A stretch of DNA of 12,613 bases, from positions 1-12,613 of the forward strand of contig JASHUO010000207.1 in the NCBI GenBank assembly GCA_030039975.1. Reading direction: 5' to 3'. Under the pieces are notes generated by a model. That model saw only the letters and a program-made list of their open reading frames with translations. It did not search any database and was not told the origin of the DNA. The DNA comes from Alphaproteobacteria bacterium (lineage in GTDB: Bacteria > Pseudomonadota > Alphaproteobacteria > ATCC43930 > CGMCC-115725). The first letter of the stretch is position 1, and each line of letters opens with the position of its first letter. This document shows positions 6,217-12,613 of this stretch, one piece after another. The position numbers and the translations under genes were made by a program.

Positions 6217-6473
6217 CTCCTCTCGAAGGGACCCCGAACGATAGCGGAGCATCGCAAATTTAGCAATTTTCCAGAGAACATCGTGAACGCTCCGCCCTTC
6301 GATCCCATCGCTTCGACGAACTATAAAGCCATTGCCGCCGCCGTGCGACGGCTTCGTAGCATCTCAACGGACGATATAGCTCTCCGGCAGCACGCACGGC
6401 GCCGCCGCCACCTCCGTGCGGAAGCGCCGGCGGCGAGGCGAAGATGGGCCTCGCCGCCGGCTTCCAGCTCAGA
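6217..6473 (-). other. Intergenic region between the porin and the XRE gene
   Basis: It holds the 3' hairpin of the porin (6421-6464) and, next to the XRE gene, an AT-rich segment on the minus strand (AAAATTGCTAAATTTGC, about 6254-6270) that is the likely core promoter of the XRE-PAS pair. No RNA gene or small reading frame is supported. Confidence 0.4.
6421..6464 (-). terminator. Long GC hairpin downstream of the porin
   Basis: The arms 6427-6439 and 6448-6460 are a perfect 13-bp pair around an 8-base loop. GAAG (6421-6424) pairs with CTTC (6461-6464) outside a 2-base bulge, giving 17 pairs in all. It begins 10 bases after the porin stop. No T-run follows on the minus strand, so it may terminate poorly but protect the mRNA end. 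Confidence 0.55.
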
Positions 6474-8015
6474 TCAGAAGGCGACCTGCGTGCGCAGCGC
6501 GATCGCGTCGATGGTGACGCCGCCGGTGCTCGTGCCGCCCAGCGCCGTGGTTACCGGGAGCTTGTTCACGACGTTGTGGATGTAATTGAGCATGAAGCGG
6601 ATATTGCGCACGGGATACCAGTTGACGCCGAGGGCGATGCCTTGGACGCGACCGCCGAAGACGCCGCCGGTGACCAGCGGCGAGACCCCGGGCGTGTCGT
6701 GGTCGTTGAGGTCGATGTAGGCGTAGCGTGCTGCCAACTCAAAGGCGCCCCAGCCGCCATTCTTGAGGGAGAACGGATGGTCGGGCACGATGGCGCTATA
6801 GGCACCAGTGGCCGGAATGTATTTGCGCGACTCGCCGGTTATCGTCCAGCTCGCCTCGGTATAGAAGCCGTCGAAGTTCAGCTCCGGCTTCGGCGACGTC
6901 GCCGACAAGCCAGCCTGATCGACGAAGATATGATAGTACTCGCCTTGGAAGAAGAGACTCTGCCATCCGCCGGCCAGCTCGCCGCCCACAGCGGCGGCGT
7001 TCTTCGCCGGGATGTTTCCGGTATTGAGGAAGGCGGTGGGGTCGACGCGCAATTCCGGCCGGTCGGTGAACGTCACGGTGTCGCCGGTGCTGGAACTGCT
7101 TGAGCCGTCCGCCCGCGGCGCGAAGACATATTCGCCGTCGACGCCGACATGCAGCGAGTAGTCAGGACCTTGCAACGCCTGATAGGTCGCGCGCGCGACG
7201 CCGGCAAGCTGCTGCTGGTTCGAGCCGGTATGCAGCGAACCGGACGTCGGTCCGGTGAGATAAGCGCCCGCCCAGTAGCGATCGTCGTTCGAGCGCGCGC
7301 CGAAGGCTGCGCGGTTATCACCGGAAGCGAGGTTGGTCACGACATTCCCGATCTCGGAGCGCTCCATGAACATGATGTCGTTGGAGCTGGTCGATTCGTC
7401 CAAGGTCCAGGGCACGTCGATATAGCCAAGGTCGATGGCAACCGGGCGGAAGCCGTTATAGGTGACGTAGGCGTTCTCGATGATGCTCTGCTGCGTCCCG
7501 TCGTTCGAGCCGCCGCCATCGAAGATGAGAGCGTAGTTCCAATCCCCGGCAAACTTACCGAGCACGCCGATGCGGGCGCGGCGCGCGTTGACGCCGCTGG
7601 TGAGGCTATGCGGCCCCGTCGATTGTTGCGGATGGACGTCGAGGTAATCGCCGAAGTCGAACTGGAGCCGGCTGGTCAGTTCGATGCAGTTCTGCAAGTC
7701 GGCGGTGCAGATGCCGGGGCGGTTGCCGGGTGACATCGTCACAATGGCACCGTTCGCCTTCGGCGGAGCTTGCGCCTGCGCCTGAGCCGCGGTGGCCTGG
7801 GCTTGCGCTGCATTCTGCTGCGCTTGCGCCGCATTCTGCTGCGCTTGATTCACCTGACCTTGCAGACTCTGCAATTGCTGCTGCAACTGTTGGATCTGCG
7901 ACTGCAGGGAGTCGATCTGTCGGTTCACCGAGCTGGTCTGCGCTGCGGCAGGATAAGCCGCGAGCAATACGGCACCCGTCAGCGCCGTTCGCATGAAATG
8001 TTGCCGAAGCGTCAT
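6474..8015 (-). CDS. Outer-membrane porin, OprO/OprP-like, with N-terminal coiled coil
   Basis: A 513-residue outer-membrane channel. Residues 1-25 are a signal peptide ending AYPAAAQ. Residues 30-85 form a Gln/Ala-rich coiled coil (QIDSLQSQIQQLQQQLQSLQ, then NAAQAQQ repeats) of the kind that trimerises in the periplasm. From about 110 the pattern is alternating beta strands (LQFDFGDYLDV, ARIGVLGKFAGDWNYALIFD, AFELAARYAYIDLNDHD), typical of Porin_O_P. The last residue is Phe, the normal insertion signal. Two Cys near the start of the barrel (CTADLQNC) may form a disulfide. AGGA lies six bases before the ATG. Phosphate or polyphosphate selectivity is known for Pseudomonas OprP/OprO, but relatives are diverse, so the substrate is open. 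It lies downstream of the acyl-CoA operon on the same strand with a 289-base gap, so it is probably transcribed separately. Confidence 0.88.
   Translation of the reverse strand: MTLRQHFMRTALTGAVLLAAYPAAAQTSSVNRQIDSLQSQIQQLQQQLQSLQGQVNQAQQNAAQAQQNAAQAQATAAQAQAQAPPKANGAIVTMSPGNRPGICTADLQNCIELTSRLQFDFGDYLDVHPQQSTGPHSLTSGVNARRARIGVLGKFAGDWNYALIFDGGGSNDGTQQSIIENAYVTYNGFRPVAIDLGYIDVPWTLDESTSSNDIMFMERSEIGNVVTNLASGDNRAAFGARSNDDRYWAGAYLTGPTSGSLHTGSNQQQLAGVARATYQALQGPDYSLHVGVDGEYVFAPRADGSSSSSTGDTVTFTDRPELRVDPTAFLNTGNIPAKNAAAVGGELAGGWQSLFFQGEYYHIFVDQAGLSATSPKPELNFDGFYTEASWTITGESRKYIPATGAYSAIVPDHPFSLKNGGWGAFELAARYAYIDLNDHDTPGVSPLVTGGVFGGRVQGIALGVNWYPVRNIRFMLNYIHNVVNKLPVTTALGGTSTGGVTIDAIALRTQVAF
7775..7850 (-). 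repeat. In-gene tandem repeats encoding the porin coiled coil
   Basis: Degenerate 21-base units (GC[TC]GCATTCTGCTGCGCTTG on the + strand) at about 7808-7850, with looser copies on the low-numbered side, encode NAAQAQQ-type heptads. Because units are multiples of seven codons, copy-number change would lengthen or shorten the periplasmic stalk without a frameshift. Confidence 0.6.
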
Positions 8016-8304
8016 CGATCGTCCTATCGCGTTGCGTGAGGGACCGCAGCCAACCGAGCTGCAAGCGTCCCTAGCCCTGCCGCTCAGCGCGCGATGCTAC
8101 GCGGCGCTTGTTGCGCCGCAGCATCGGTTTTGTTGCAATTCTGGGTACGTGATAAACTGAACGACGTCTTGAGGTTACTAGAGAACCTCTGCGTTCAGTG
8201 CGCGCGAAATCAGAACATATTGTTTGCGAGCGCAAAACAATGTTTGCGCTTCATCACGTCAGCACTTGGGAGAGTTCGAGACGCAAGCGCGCGGCGGTGC
8301 GCCC
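8016..8304 (-). promoter_or_regulatory. Porin upstream region with three inverted repeats
   Basis: A gene-free stretch between the dehalogenase-like gene and the porin, both leftward. It contains a strong GC hairpin (8092-8126), GAGGTT-N7-AACCTC (8171-8189) and ATTGTTTGCG-N2-CGCAAAACAAT (8219-8241, one extra A in the second arm). The segment 8128-8260 is AT-richer than the genes. The GC stem is a candidate end of the upstream operon; the other two could be operators for the porin. I see no unambiguous -35/-10 pair. Confidence 0.45.
8092..8126 (-). terminator. 14-bp hairpin in the dehalogenase-porin gap
   Basis: CGATGCT (8092-8098) plus GCGGCGC (8101-8107) pair with GCGCCGC (8113-8119) plus AGCATCG (8120-8126), with a 2-base bulge and loop TTGTT. 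It is the strongest stem between the two genes and may end the acyl-CoA operon. The T-rich tail (GGTTTTGTTG) is on the + strand side, the wrong side for a leftward intrinsic terminator, so the role is unsure. Confidence 0.4.
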
Positions 8305-9180
8305 TCAGGCGAAGAATTCGGCAAGCGCCGTGGCGCACTCCTCCGGCGCTTCTTCGGCGATGAAGTGGCCGCAATCGAGCGCGACTTCGCGCACATCCGG
8401 CGCCCAGTTGCGCCACGCGGCGAGCGGCGACGCGGTCTTGCTCGTCAGGTAGCGCCGGCCCCACAGCACCAGCACAGGGCAGGCGAGCTTGACGCCGCGC
8501 CCTCGATCCTCGCCATCCTCCTGTCGGTCGATCGAGGCACCGGCGCGGTAATCCTCGCAGGTGGCGGCAATGACATTCGGCTCGTGGAATTGCCGGAGAT
8601 AGGCGGCCACCGCTTGCGGGTGAAGCGCGTCGGGCCGCCCGACCCAGCGGTCGAGCAGATGCCGGATATAGAAGTCGGGATCAGCGGCGATCAGCGTCTC
8701 CGGCACGGGCGCAGGCACCGCAAGAAACGACCAGTGATAGCTGGCGAGCGCCTTGTCCGCGTCCATCTGCTCCCAGACATCGAAGGTCGGGATGATGTCG
8801 ATCGCGGCAAAGCGCTGCACGCGGGCGGGATAATCGAGCGCCAAGCGAAAACCGACCCGGGCGCCGCGGTCGTGGCCCGCGAGCAGGAAGCGCTCATGGC
8901 CGAGCGCCGTCATCAGCTCGGCCATGTCGCGCGCCATGGCGCGCTTGGAATAATGGCGATGCTCGGGATCGGGACGCGGCCCGCGGCTTTCGCCATAGCC
9001 GCGCAGATCCGGCATCACCAGGCTGAACCGCCGCATGAGGCGTGGCGCCACGCGATGCCAGGCGACATGCGTTTGGGGGTAGCCGTGCAGCAGCAGGAGC
9101 GGCGGGCCGGCGCCGCCGGTGCGGCAGAAGATCTCCGCCTCGGCGAGGGCGACGCGCTGCTCGACGAAGCCTTCGAACAA
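8305..9180 (-). CDS. Haloacetate/fluoroacetate dehalogenase-type alpha/beta hydrolase
   Basis: A 291-residue alpha/beta hydrolase. The oxyanion region is LLLLHGYPQT (28-37). The nucleophile elbow is GHDRGAR with Asp104 in place of Ser. Arg105 and Arg108 match the carboxylate-binding arginines, Asp128 the acid, His149-Trp150 and Tyr211 the fluoride pocket, and His272 the base. All correspond by a steady 6-8 residue offset to the Rhodopseudomonas fluoroacetate dehalogenase as I recall it. This set predicts hydrolytic dehalogenation of a short 2-haloacid, though annotated relatives also include epoxide hydrolases. The start is a TTG at 9180, giving MFEGF, the usual family beginning, with GGGAG seven bases upstream. 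An open frame reaching back to 9408 lies inside the thiolase gene and is not used. The gene follows the thiolase stop by 17 bases. Confidence 0.88.
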   Translation of the reverse strand: MFEGFVEQRVALAEAEIFCRTGGAGPPLLLLHGYPQTHVAWHRVAPRLMRRFSLVMPDLRGYGESRGPRPDPEHRHYSKRAMARDMAELMTALGHERFLLAGHDRGARVGFRLALDYPARVQRFAAIDIIPTFDVWEQMDADKALASYHWSFLAVPAPVPETLIAADPDFYIRHLLDRWVGRPDALHPQAVAAYLRQFHEPNVIAATCEDYRAGASIDRQEDGEDRGRGVKLACPVLVLWGRRYLTSKTASPLAAWRNWAPDVREVALDCGHFIAEEAPEECATALAEFFA

Positions 9181-9197
9181 GCCCGGACTCCCGCCGC

Positions 9198-10403
9198 TCA
9201 GGCGCCGTGCTTGCCGATGATGGCGATCGAGCAGACGTTCTGATGCGGCATGCCGCCGAGATTGTGCACGAGACCGCGCACCGGCTCCTGCTGGCGCTGG
9301 CGCGCCCCGGCACGGCCCTGCATCTGCAGATAGATCTCGTAGATCATGCGCAGGCCCGAAGCACCGATCGGATGGCCGAAGCATTTGAGCCCGCCATCGA
9401 TCTGGCACGGCACCTGGCCGTCCGCATCATAGAAGCCGTCGAGCACATCCTTCACCGCGCCGCCCTCGGGCGAGATGAAGAGATCCTCGAGCGTCACCAA
9501 CTCGGTGATGGAGAAGCAATCATGCGCTTCGACGAGCGAGAGCTGCTCGCGCGGCTTGTCGATGCCGGCCTCCTGATAGGCGCGCTTGGCCGCGGCGCGC
9601 GCCGTGGCGAAATAACTGCCGTCCCAGGAATTGTGCTGCGCCTCCTGGCCGTTGGAGACGGCGAGCTGCAACGCCTTCACCGTGATGAGATCGCGCTTGC
9701 CCAGGCTTTTGGCGATCTCGGGCGTGGTGACGATGGCGCAGGCCGAGCCGTCGCTGACGCCGCAGCAATCGAAGAGCCCGAGCGGCTCCGCCACCAACGG
9801 CGCTTTCAGCACCGCGTCCTCGGTGATCTTGTTCTGGAGATGCGCCTTCGGATTGCGGCTGCCATTGTCATGGCTCTTGACCGAGATATGCGCCATCGCC
9901 TGCTTCAGCGTCTCGCGCGAAACCCCGTGCTTGGCGCGGTAGGCGGCGGCGAGCTGGGCGAAGCTGCCCGGCGCCGAGATATTCGCCCAGTACATCGAGT
10001 TGAGCGCGCCGCGGCCGCGCTGCGGCAAGCCGCCATAGCCGGTATCCTTGAGCTTCTCGACACCGAGGGCGAGCGCGATATCGCAGGCGCCAGAGGCGAC
10101 GGCGTAGGTGGCGCCGCGGAAGGCTTCGGATCCCGAGGCGCAGAAATTCTCGACGCGCGTCACCGGGATGTAAGGCAGGCGCAGCGCCGTCGCCAGCGGC
10201 ACGCCGGACTTGCCGACATGCTGTTCCTCGATCGCGGTCGAGAACCAGGCGGCTTCGATCTGGCTCGTCTCGATGCCGGCATCGGCGATCGCCTCTTCAT
10301 AGGCCTCGACGATGAGATCGTCCGCTTCGCGGTCCCAACGCTCGCCGAATTTCGAGCAGCCCATGCCGAGGATTGCGACCTTGTCCCGGATTCCCTTTGC
10401 CAT
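9198..10403 (-). CDS. SCP2-type thiolase / acetyl-CoA acetyltransferase family protein
   Basis: A 401-residue thiolase of the lipid-transfer (SCP-x) branch. It would condense or cleave a 3-ketoacyl-CoA or act as a retro-aldolase, depending on partners. The nucleophile is Cys88 in VENFCASGSEAF. EAHDCFSITEL has its His at 294, and CFGHPIGASG has the catalytic His344. The C-terminal HNLGGMPHQNVCSI is in the place of the usual glycine-rich loop. The length matches the branch, shorter than the FadA branch in its loops. The start ATG at 10403 has AAGGAGG seven bases upstream and lies only 2 bases after the stop of the HMGCS/DUF35 gene. The two are tightly coupled and probably form a complex, as thiolases of this type do with DUF35 proteins. 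There is no separate SCP2 sterol-carrier domain. Confidence 0.9.
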   Translation of the reverse strand: MAKGIRDKVAILGMGCSKFGERWDREADDLIVEAYEEAIADAGIETSQIEAAWFSTAIEEQHVGKSGVPLATALRLPYIPVTRVENFCASGSEAFRGATYAVASGACDIALALGVEKLKDTGYGGLPQRGRGALNSMYWANISAPGSFAQLAAAYRAKHGVSRETLKQAMAHISVKSHDNGSRNPKAHLQNKITEDAVLKAPLVAEPLGLFDCCGVSDGSACAIVTTPEIAKSLGKRDLITVKALQLAVSNGQEAQHNSWDGSYFATARAAAKRAYQEAGIDKPREQLSLVEAHDCFSITELVTLEDLFISPEGGAVKDVLDGFYDADGQVPCQIDGGLKCFGHPIGASGLRMIYEIYLQMQGRAGARQRQQEPVRGLVHNLGGMPHQNVCSIAIIGKHGA

Positions 10404-10405
10404 CG

Positions 10406-11869
10406 TCAGACCTCCTTGGCGCCGCCCGCCGGCGCCGCTTTCCAGAAGTATTTGGTGAAGCCGCGGGTTGGATCGACCTCTTTGATGCGGAAGACCATGC
10501 GCATCGGCATGCCGACCTCGACCTCCCCGGCATCGACCTCGGTGAAGTCTACCATTATCCGCCCGCCCTCGGCGAATTGCACCATGCCGTAATGCGCCGG
10601 CGGCTCCGGACAATAGGTGAGATTGTCGGCGGTGAACGACATGATCTTGCCGCTGAACTCGGAGAAAGGCTGATCGACCTGGCTGTGCATCGCGCGGCAA
10701 TTCGGGTTGACGCAGATGTTGGATTTGGGGAACTGCACCGTGCCGCAGCGCTCGCAGCGGCCGCCGACGAGCGACAGCAGCATGTCCTTCTTGCGATAGA
10801 GCGTCGTCAGCGGTGTCTGCTTGTCGACCTCGGCGCGCAAACCGCGCTCCATCTTCACGAGATCGTTGATCGCGAGATACTTGGCGTAGTTCGTCTCCTC
10901 TTTGCGCTGGCGCAGCGAGCCGGCGATGCCGCGCCGCTTCTGCTGCATCGCCGGCAGCGCGCCGGTCGCCTCGAAGACCAGCGCATCCGAGCCGTTGCCG
11001 AAGCTCGCCACCAGGATGCGCTCGCCGGGCTTTGCCTCCTGCAGCGCATGTACCAGCATCACCAGCGGATGCGCCGTGCCGGTATCGCCGCAGGCGCCGT
11101 CGAGATTGGTCCGGACGCTGCTCTCGGACAGCCCCGCCTGCTTGGCGATCGCCTGCGCCACCCGCGGCAGAGTGCAGGGCAGGCAGAAATGCGCGATGTC
11201 GGCGGGCTTCACGCCCGCTTCGGCGAGCGCGCCCGCGATCACCGGCGGCACGATCTTGAGAAAGCCCTCGTCGCGGATCCAGCGCTCTTCCCAGCCATAG
11301 TCGAACTCGCGCCCTTTGCCTTTGTAATGGTCGACGAAATCGACCGAAGCGGAACGGCTGCCGAGGAAGCGCGCGACCCCATCGGCACGATCGAGGATGA
11401 GCGCCGCGGCGCCATCGCCATAGAGCAGCTCGGCCGGGCTCGCCGCGGCGGCGCGCCGCTTCTCGGCGGCGAGATAGAGCACGGGTCCGCCGCGCGCCGC
11501 CACCGCGTCGAGCGCGGCGATGAGGCCGGTGGTGCCGGCGCGCTGCGAGGCGCCGACATCCATGGTGTTGAGCTCGGCGCCAAGGCGCAGCGCCTGCGCC
11601 ACGATGCCGGCATTCTGCCGGTCCTCGAACGGCGCCGAGGTGGTGGCGAGGTAAAGCGCGCGAAAGCCGTCGCGCGGCCCGTCGGCGAGCGCGTCGCGCG
11701 CCGCGTCGACCGCCATGGTGACGCTGTCCTCGTCCCAGGCGCAGATCGCCCGCTCGGCCTTGGCATAGGCGCGCAGGCCGGCATTGAACCAGCCATTGGC
11801 ATCGACGATGGCCTTGCGGCTCAAGCGCCGCCGCGGAATGTAGCCGCCGAAAGATGCGATACCGACCAT
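10406..11869 (-). CDS. HMG-CoA synthase-like protein fused to a DUF35 zinc-ribbon/OB domain
   Basis: A 487-residue two-domain protein. Residues 1-305 follow the HMG-CoA synthase/KAS III thiolase fold (MVGIASFGGYIPRRRLSRKA at the start, YGDGAAALIL at 150-159, ILVASFGNGSDALVF near 285-299). Residues about 330-487 are DUF35: a rubredoxin-like zinc ribbon with Cys372, Cys375, Cys386, Cys391, then an OB fold (SFTADNLTY, AHYGMVQFAEGGRIMVDFTE). In archaea the two are separate proteins bridging thiolase and synthase. By eye alignment the catalytic Cys is Gln109 (ASQRAGT), the His is Cys229 (FCLPCT) and the Asn is Asp262 (GDTG), so HMG-CoA synthesis is doubtful. ATG 11869 has GAGGAG four bases upstream. 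It sits directly before the thiolase. Possible roles are a scaffold, CoA-thioester binding or a different C-C bond reaction. Confidence 0.88.
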   Translation of the reverse strand: MVGIASFGGYIPRRRLSRKAIVDANGWFNAGLRAYAKAERAICAWDEDSVTMAVDAARDALADGPRDGFRALYLATTSAPFEDRQNAGIVAQALRLGAELNTMDVGASQRAGTTGLIAALDAVAARGGPVLYLAAEKRRAAAASPAELLYGDGAAALILDRADGVARFLGSRSASVDFVDHYKGKGREFDYGWEERWIRDEGFLKIVPPVIAGALAEAGVKPADIAHFCLPCTLPRVAQAIAKQAGLSESSVRTNLDGACGDTGTAHPLVMLVHALQEAKPGERILVASFGNGSDALVFEATGALPAMQQKRRGIAGSLRQRKEETNYAKYLAINDLVKMERGLRAEVDKQTPLTTLYRKKDMLLSLVGGRCERCGTVQFPKSNICVNPNCRAMHSQVDQPFSEFSGKIMSFTADNLTYCPEPPAHYGMVQFAEGGRIMVDFTEVDAGEVEVGMPMRMVFRIKEVDPTRGFTKYFWKAAPAGGAKEV

Positions 11870-11904
11870 GAGGCTCCTCTCTCTAATCTCGGTGCCCAGC
11901 AACT

Positions 11905-11941
11905 CCCCCTCCCCCCTTGAGGGGGAGGGAGGGGTGGGGGG
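11905..11941. repeat. C/G-tract hairpin with G-quadruplex motif between maoC-like and HMGCS-like genes
   Basis: CCCTCCCCC (11907-11915) pairs perfectly with GGGGGAGGG (11921-11929) around loop CTTGA. The G side continues so that 11921-11941 reads as four runs of 5, 3, 4 and 6 G separated by single A, A and T, an ideal G-quadruplex pattern on the + strand. Similar CCCTCCCCC-loop-GGGGGAGGG intergenic repeats are frequent in alphaproteobacterial genomes as I recall, so it is probably a dispersed repeat. It lies in the leader of the HMGCS-like gene. Confidence 0.75.
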
Positions 11942-11965
11942 TGTGCCAGGCTCGTTTCCAGCCAG

Positions 11966-12613
11966 CTACGCCGCAACCTCCGCCAGCCCGTTATTGATGG
12001 CGATGACGTCGCGTTCCACCGCCTTGCAACGGAAGCCGAAGCGGCCGCCGCCTTCGCGCCAGATCTCGGTGCGTATGGTCTCGGCCGGGAAGACCGGCGC
12101 CGAGAAGCGCACTTGCATGCCCTTCAGCCGCGCGGGATCGTAGCCGCACACGGCGCGCAGCAACGCATGGCCGGCGATGCCGAAAGTGCAGAGCCCGTGC
12201 AGGATCGGCCGTGGGAAGCCCACCACCTTGGCGATCTCGGGGTCGGCGTGGAGCGGATTGTAATCGCCGCTGAGGCGATAGATCAGCGCCGTTTGCGGCA
12301 GGGTCGCGATGTCTACGACGAGATCGGGCGCGCGTTCAGGCAGCGCATGCACCGGCTTGGTCGGTCCGCTCGGCCCGCCGAAACCGCCATCGCCGCGCAG
12401 GAAGCTGGTCGATGCAAGCGACGCCAAGAGCTCGCCCGTCTCCTTGTTGCGGATGTCGCGGTGGGAATAGATCAGCGCGCCCCTGCCCGCTCCCTTGTCG
12501 ATGATCTCGTCGATCACCGTGCGCGCGACCACCGTGCCGGCGGGCGGCAGCGGCCGATGCAGCACCACCCCCTGCTCGCCATGCAGCACCATCTTCCAAT
12601 TGATGCCGGTCTC
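11966..12613 (-). CDS. MaoC-family (R)-specific enoyl-CoA hydratase, C-terminal part (runs off right edge)
   Basis: The last 215 residues of a double-hotdog hydratase 2, which adds water to a trans-2-enoyl-CoA to give the (3R)-hydroxyacyl-CoA. The hydratase 2 motif YRLSGDYNPLHADPEIAKVV followed by GFPRPILHGLCTFG contains the catalytic Asp117 and His122 (numbered from the window edge). The preceding half (LHGEQGVVLHRPLPPAGTVV, then YSHRDIRNKETGELLA) is the N-terminal non-catalytic hotdog. The frame is open to base 12613, so roughly 70 N-terminal residues are missing. The gene ends in VAEVAA with stop at 11968-11966. The next gene follows after 96 bases that hold the G-tract hairpin. It is the most upstream visible member of the acyl-CoA operon. 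Confidence 0.92.
   Translation of the reverse strand, partial: ETGINWKMVLHGEQGVVLHRPLPPAGTVVARTVIDEIIDKGAGRGALIYSHRDIRNKETGELLASLASTSFLRGDGGFGGPSGPTKPVHALPERAPDLVVDIATLPQTALIYRLSGDYNPLHADPEIAKVVGFPRPILHGLCTFGIAGHALLRAVCGYDPARLKGMQVRFSAPVFPAETIRTEIWREGGGRFGFRCKAVERDVIAINNGLAEVAA

Noticed and set aside
9181..9408. N-terminal extension of the dehalogenase-like protein to an ATG at 9408
   Set aside because: The extra 76 residues lie within the thiolase coding region and resemble no alpha/beta hydrolase; TTG 9180 gives the family start.
9042..10592. 516-codon open frame on the + strand opposite the thiolase gene
   Set aside because: It is antisense to a gene with intact catalytic motifs. Its translation is Arg/Ala/Asp-rich with no domain, as expected from high third-position GC.
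10373..11920. 515-codon open frame on the + strand opposite the HMGCS/DUF35 gene
   Set aside because: It is a mirror of a clearly recognisable protein, with low-complexity composition and no ribosome binding site.
1..12613. tRNA, rRNA genes, CRISPR arrays or phage genes
   Set aside because: I saw no cloverleaf-like segments with a T-loop signature, no regular direct-repeat/spacer array and no phage-type proteins in any frame.

Overview
This is a GC-rich window from what is most likely an alphaproteobacterium. The reasons are the PqqC/PqqE sequence type (close to what I recall of the Methylobacterium proteins), a PAS_5-type protein paired with an XRE regulator, OprO/P-like porin architecture and strong codon bias to G/C in third positions. 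I cannot name the genus.

Left part (1-4114): PQQ metabolism. The 5' part of a periplasmic PQQ-dependent alcohol dehydrogenase runs leftward off the window (846 to 1). Divergent from it, after a 900-bp non-coding stretch, is a compact PQQ biosynthesis operon in the order pqqA-pqqC-pqqD-pqqE, without pqqB. The non-coding stretch holds a roughly 298-bp miniature transposon relic (1346-1643). It has mirrored, multiply repeated ends, a 42-codon transposase stub and a 16-bp terminator hairpin. Its right end lies 16 bp before the -35 box of the apparent pqqA promoter. A strong hairpin sits between pqqA and pqqC. The cofactor made by the operon is the one the neighbouring dehydrogenase needs.

Middle part (4289-8015): an unrecognised protein with a GNAT-like motif on the + strand overlaps tail-to-tail (96 bp) with a two-gene leftward operon. 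That operon encodes an XRE repressor and a PAS_5 protein, joined by a TAATG stop-start. Next on the minus strand is an outer-membrane porin of the OprO/P type with an N-terminal Gln/Ala-rich coiled coil.

Right part (8305-12613): a leftward four-gene operon, read in transcription order. It holds a MaoC-type hydratase (5' end cut by the window), an HMG-CoA-synthase-like protein fused to a DUF35 zinc ribbon/OB domain, an SCP2-type thiolase, and an alpha/beta hydrolase carrying the complete fluoroacetate-dehalogenase signature. The thiolase/HMGCS/DUF35 trio recalls the archaeal acetoacetyl-CoA thiolase-HMG-CoA synthase complex. However, by eye alignment, all three catalytic positions of the synthase-like domain are replaced (Gln, Cys, Asp instead of Cys, His, Asn). 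This operon therefore probably does something other than mevalonate synthesis, plausibly CoA-thioester breakdown, and is the most interesting part of the window.
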